From positions 1 to 22,567 of the forward strand of contig JBOFGY010000162.1 of NCBI GenBank assembly GCA_051649365.1: 22,567 bases of DNA, given 5' to 3'. Source of the DNA: CAVTAE01 sp051649365 (GTDB taxonomy: Bacteria; Deinococcota; Deinococci; Deinococcales; Trueperaceae). The notes below the pieces were generated by a model that did not search any database, was not told the origin of the DNA, and saw only the letters and a program-made list of their open reading frames with translations. The position numbers and the translations under genes were made by a program. Shown here in pieces: positions 21,284 to 22,567 of this stretch (positions are counted from its first letter, which is position 1; every line of letters starts with the position of its first letter).

Positions 21284-21490
21284 TTAACCTGCTTTTTCTG
21301 GGTCTTTTTGCTCAGTTTTGTTGGCTTCGATGGCAATGTCATCTTTCATATCTTTGATACCCTTACGGAACTCGCGGACAGATTGACCAATACCTTTGGC
21401 CATTTCAGGCAGACGCTTTGCACCGAATAACAACAAAATAACAACTAAGATGAGCAAAATCTCGAGGGGTTTGAGGTTCATAAAATTCAT
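21284..21490 (-). CDS. tatA: Sec-independent translocase subunit TatA
   Basis: This 68-residue TatA has one transmembrane helix (LEILLILVVILLLFGAKRLPE), the FG hinge followed by an amphipathic helix (MAKGIGQSVREFRKGIKDM), and a charged tail. It forms the translocation pore for folded proteins with TatC. ATG 21488-21490 is chosen because GGAGGA lies 5-6 nt upstream; an ATG seven codons earlier lacks such a site, and a further ATG is nine nt inside. The region upstream to 21,705 (about 215 nt) holds no gene; it has a TGACAC/GTGTCA repeat at about 21,564-21,600 that could be an operator. Confidence 0.93.
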   Translation of the reverse strand: MNFMNLKPLEILLILVVILLLFGAKRLPEMAKGIGQSVREFRKGIKDMKDDIAIEANKTEQKDPEKAG

Positions 21491-21705
21491 AAGTTTCCTC
21501 CGTTTGAGCATAATATTTAATTGAGCCTAGTCTAGCACTTGTGGTTTAAGAGTCTGTGGCGTAATGACACAAGCGTTAAATGTAACTGACGAAGTGTCAC
21601 GGTTTTGGGGTGAGGTGCGCTTGAAACTCGAGCCCATAAAGACTTGCCTAAATGTACCACCTTGCCCTGGTTTCTAAAACGCTAAAAATTAAGCTAAATT
21701 GCCCG

Positions 21706-21734
21706 TTGACACCCTTGGGATGAGGTGCTAGGCT
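21706..21734 (+). promoter_or_regulatory. Stable-RNA-type promoter of the tRNA-tuf operon
   Basis: A perfect -35 box TTGACA (21706-21711) is separated by 17 nt from TAGGCT (21729-21734), a -10 variant common in promoters of rRNA and tRNA genes. The first tRNA begins 52 nt downstream. Confidence 0.75.
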
Positions 21735-21752
21735 ATTTGTTCGGATATTAAG

Positions 21753-21778
21753 GAGGTATCGCCACGCGGCGGTACCTC
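21753..21778 (+). other. Leader hairpin ahead of tRNA-Thr
   Basis: GAGGTATCGCC pairs with GGCGGTACCTC around a 4-nt ACGC loop. It lies between the promoter and the first tRNA and has no U-run. It is probably an RNase processing signal or a leader structure protecting the 5' end. Confidence 0.5.
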
Positions 21779-21786
21779 TTAAAAAT

Positions 21787-21862
21787 GCCACCCTAGCTCA
21801 ACTGGCAGAGCATCCGATTTGTAATCGGAAGGTTGTCGGTTCGATTCCGATGGGTGGCTCCA
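21787..21862 (+). tRNA. tRNA-Thr (anticodon TGT)
   Basis: The full cloverleaf has acceptor GCCACCC/GGGTGGC without mismatch, anticodon stem TCCGA/TCGGA with loop TTTGTAA, T loop TTCGATT and encoded CCA. It reads ACA and probably other ACN codons. It is the first gene of the tRNA-tuf operon. Confidence 0.95.
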
Positions 21863-21864
21863 CA

Positions 21865-21994
21865 TCGAAGGTATCATCTAAGAAAAGATATGTTCAGATG
21901 TCTGGTAACTTTGGCTTTTGACTCAGTTGTTGAGGATGACATCTTCGAGTTTTTAAGATGGTTTAAGGGTATTAGCCGTAATGGGATGATACCC
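21865..21994 (+). promoter_or_regulatory. Spacer with two mutually exclusive hairpins between tRNA-Thr and tRNA-Tyr
   Basis: TCGAAGGTATCATC (21865-21878) can pair with GATGACATCTTCGA (21935-21948), which is followed by five T (21950-21954), a terminator-like layout although with a 56-nt loop. The same left part, GGTATCATC (21870-21878), is also a perfect 9-bp complement of GATGATACC (21985-21993). That segment in turn can pair locally with GGGTAT (21967-21972). The spacer is 137 nt, long for a tRNA cluster. Confidence 0.4.
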
Positions 21995-21999
21995 CCTTT

Positions 22000-22084
22000 G
22001 GGTAGGTGCCCGAGTGGTTAAAGGGGACGGACTGTAAATCCGTTGGCTTAGCCTACACTGGTTCAAATCCAGTCCTGCCCACCA
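22000..22084 (+). tRNA. tRNA-Tyr (anticodon GTA)
   Basis: This is a long type II tRNA with a variable arm (TTGGCTTAGCCTACAC region), acceptor GGGTAGG/CCTGCCC with one G-U pair, anticodon stem ending in CTGTAAA (GTA) and T loop TTCAAAT, with encoded CCA. Confidence 0.95.
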
Positions 22085-22094
22085 GAAAGCCATC

Positions 22095-22141
22095 AGGAGG
22101 TCGTATCATGCCGCTTGCGAAATGGCATGATACGACCTCCT
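22095..22141 (+). repeat. Perfect 18-bp hairpin between tRNA-Tyr and tRNA-Gly
   Basis: AGGAGGTCGTATCATGCC (22095-22112) and its exact complement at 22124-22141 enclose an 11-nt loop. The stem is highly stable and would form in the primary transcript, 10 nt after tRNA-Tyr and 11 nt before tRNA-Gly. It may be cut by RNase III, or may be a small inserted palindrome. No U-run follows. Confidence 0.75.
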
Positions 22142-22152
22142 AGGGGCTTCTC

Positions 22153-22228
<76 letters not shown>

Positions 22229-22245
22229 AGAGAGCAAATTGGTTC

Positions 22246-22320
<75 letters not shown>

Positions 22321-22334
22321 AAATTATGGAATGT

Positions 22335-22384
22335 TTCACGTAGGGGCAACCTGCATGAAAGACGTGGTTGCCCCTAAACGTGAA
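22335..22384 (+). repeat. Hairpin in the tuf leader, possible small inserted palindrome
   Basis: AGGGGCAACC (22342-22351) pairs with GGTTGCCCCT (22366-22375), extended by TTCACGT (22335-22341) and ACGTGAA (22378-22384) with a small bulge. The ACGT copies (22338-22341 and 22378-22381) directly border the core, as if a hairpin element had entered the palindrome TTCACGTGAA with a 4-bp duplication. It lies 45 nt ahead of tuf and could also have a regulatory function in the leader. Confidence 0.55.
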
Positions 22385-22428
22385 CCGAAAATAAAGCCCA
22401 TACGGGCCGAGAGAAGGAGTTGTTTACT

Positions 22429-22567
22429 ATGGCAAAAGGAGTATTTGAGAGGACGAAACCACATGTGAATGTAGGGACGATTGGTCATGTTGATCACGGC
22501 AAGACCACATTGTCAGCCGCAATTACGTTTACAGCCGCCGCCGCCGACCCGACCGTAGAAACTTTGT
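22429..22567 (+). CDS. tuf: Elongation factor Tu, N-terminal part
   Basis: The frame starts at ATG 22429 with AGAAGGAG 9 nt before it and runs off the right edge after 46 complete codons. MAKGVFERTKPHVNVGTIGH and the P-loop GHVDHGKT leave no doubt. EF-Tu brings aminoacyl-tRNA to the ribosome with GTP. The residues AAAADPTVETL after the P-loop are like Deinococcus EF-Tu and guide the taxonomic guess. The gene closes the tRNA-Thr/Tyr/Gly/Thr operon. Confidence 0.97.
   Translation, partial: MAKGVFERTKPHVNVGTIGHVDHGKTTLSAAITFTAAAADPTVETL

Overview
The window most likely comes from a Deinococcota bacterium of moderate GC (near 48-50 % by eye), possibly a Trueperaceae-like or uncultured lineage. 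The best evidence is the first 46 residues of EF-Tu at the right edge, with FERTKPHVNVGTIGHVDHGK followed by an alanine-rich ADPTVET stretch as in Deinococcus EF-Tu. The genetic code looks standard. Several genes are broken, so part of this region is decaying, or the assembly carries indel errors.

Layout. 1-2,625: the end of one fasciclin (FAS1) protein, a frameshifted FAS1 lipoprotein, then a compact ATGA-coupled string. That string holds a C-terminal remnant of an ornithine cyclodeaminase/mu-crystallin gene, an internally deleted ATP-grasp gene and an intact, divergent adenosylhomocysteinase-like gene. 2,761-3,575: a dead IS5-family element with its inverted repeats still present. 3,581-8,126: chromosomal genes for PlsY, a rhomboid protease with a long N-terminal region, a photolyase-like protein with reversed domain order, and a uracil-DNA glycosylase-like protein without Fe-S cysteines. 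8,170-10,153: an irregular tRNA-Pro, a DUF433/DUF5615 toxin-antitoxin-like pair, the 3' end of an IS200/IS605 tnpB, and an esterase lipoprotein gene that the IS end appears to have truncated and that also carries a TGA.

10,150-20,227 (all minus strand, so read right to left): chorismate mutase-DAHP synthase, a four-cluster ferredoxin-like protein, a small Cys/His protein, a broken propeller-like gene, then a 139-aa protein, a 1,647-aa DUF4132 protein and a DUF1963 protein. A 131-bp miniature inverted-repeat element sits exactly at the DUF4132/DUF1963 junction. 20,484-21,490: tatA-tatC. 21,706-22,567: a strong stable-RNA-type promoter, tRNA-Thr, tRNA-Tyr, tRNA-Gly, tRNA-Thr and tuf, the same order as the E. 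coli tufB operon, with several strong hairpins in the spacers.

Three patterns cut across gene boundaries. The palindrome CTCGAG occurs about 43 times where about 5 are expected. Several intergenic gaps hold palindromes whose arms are themselves tandem arrays of 7-8 nt words. Short in-frame tandem duplications (15, 18, 18 and 30 bp) sit near the 3' ends of genes. The most novel items are the iterated palindrome, the word-array hairpins, the miniature element that recreated a stop codon and a ribosome binding site, and the domain-swapped photolyase. The DUF4132 operon is the best candidate for a poorly described multi-gene system.
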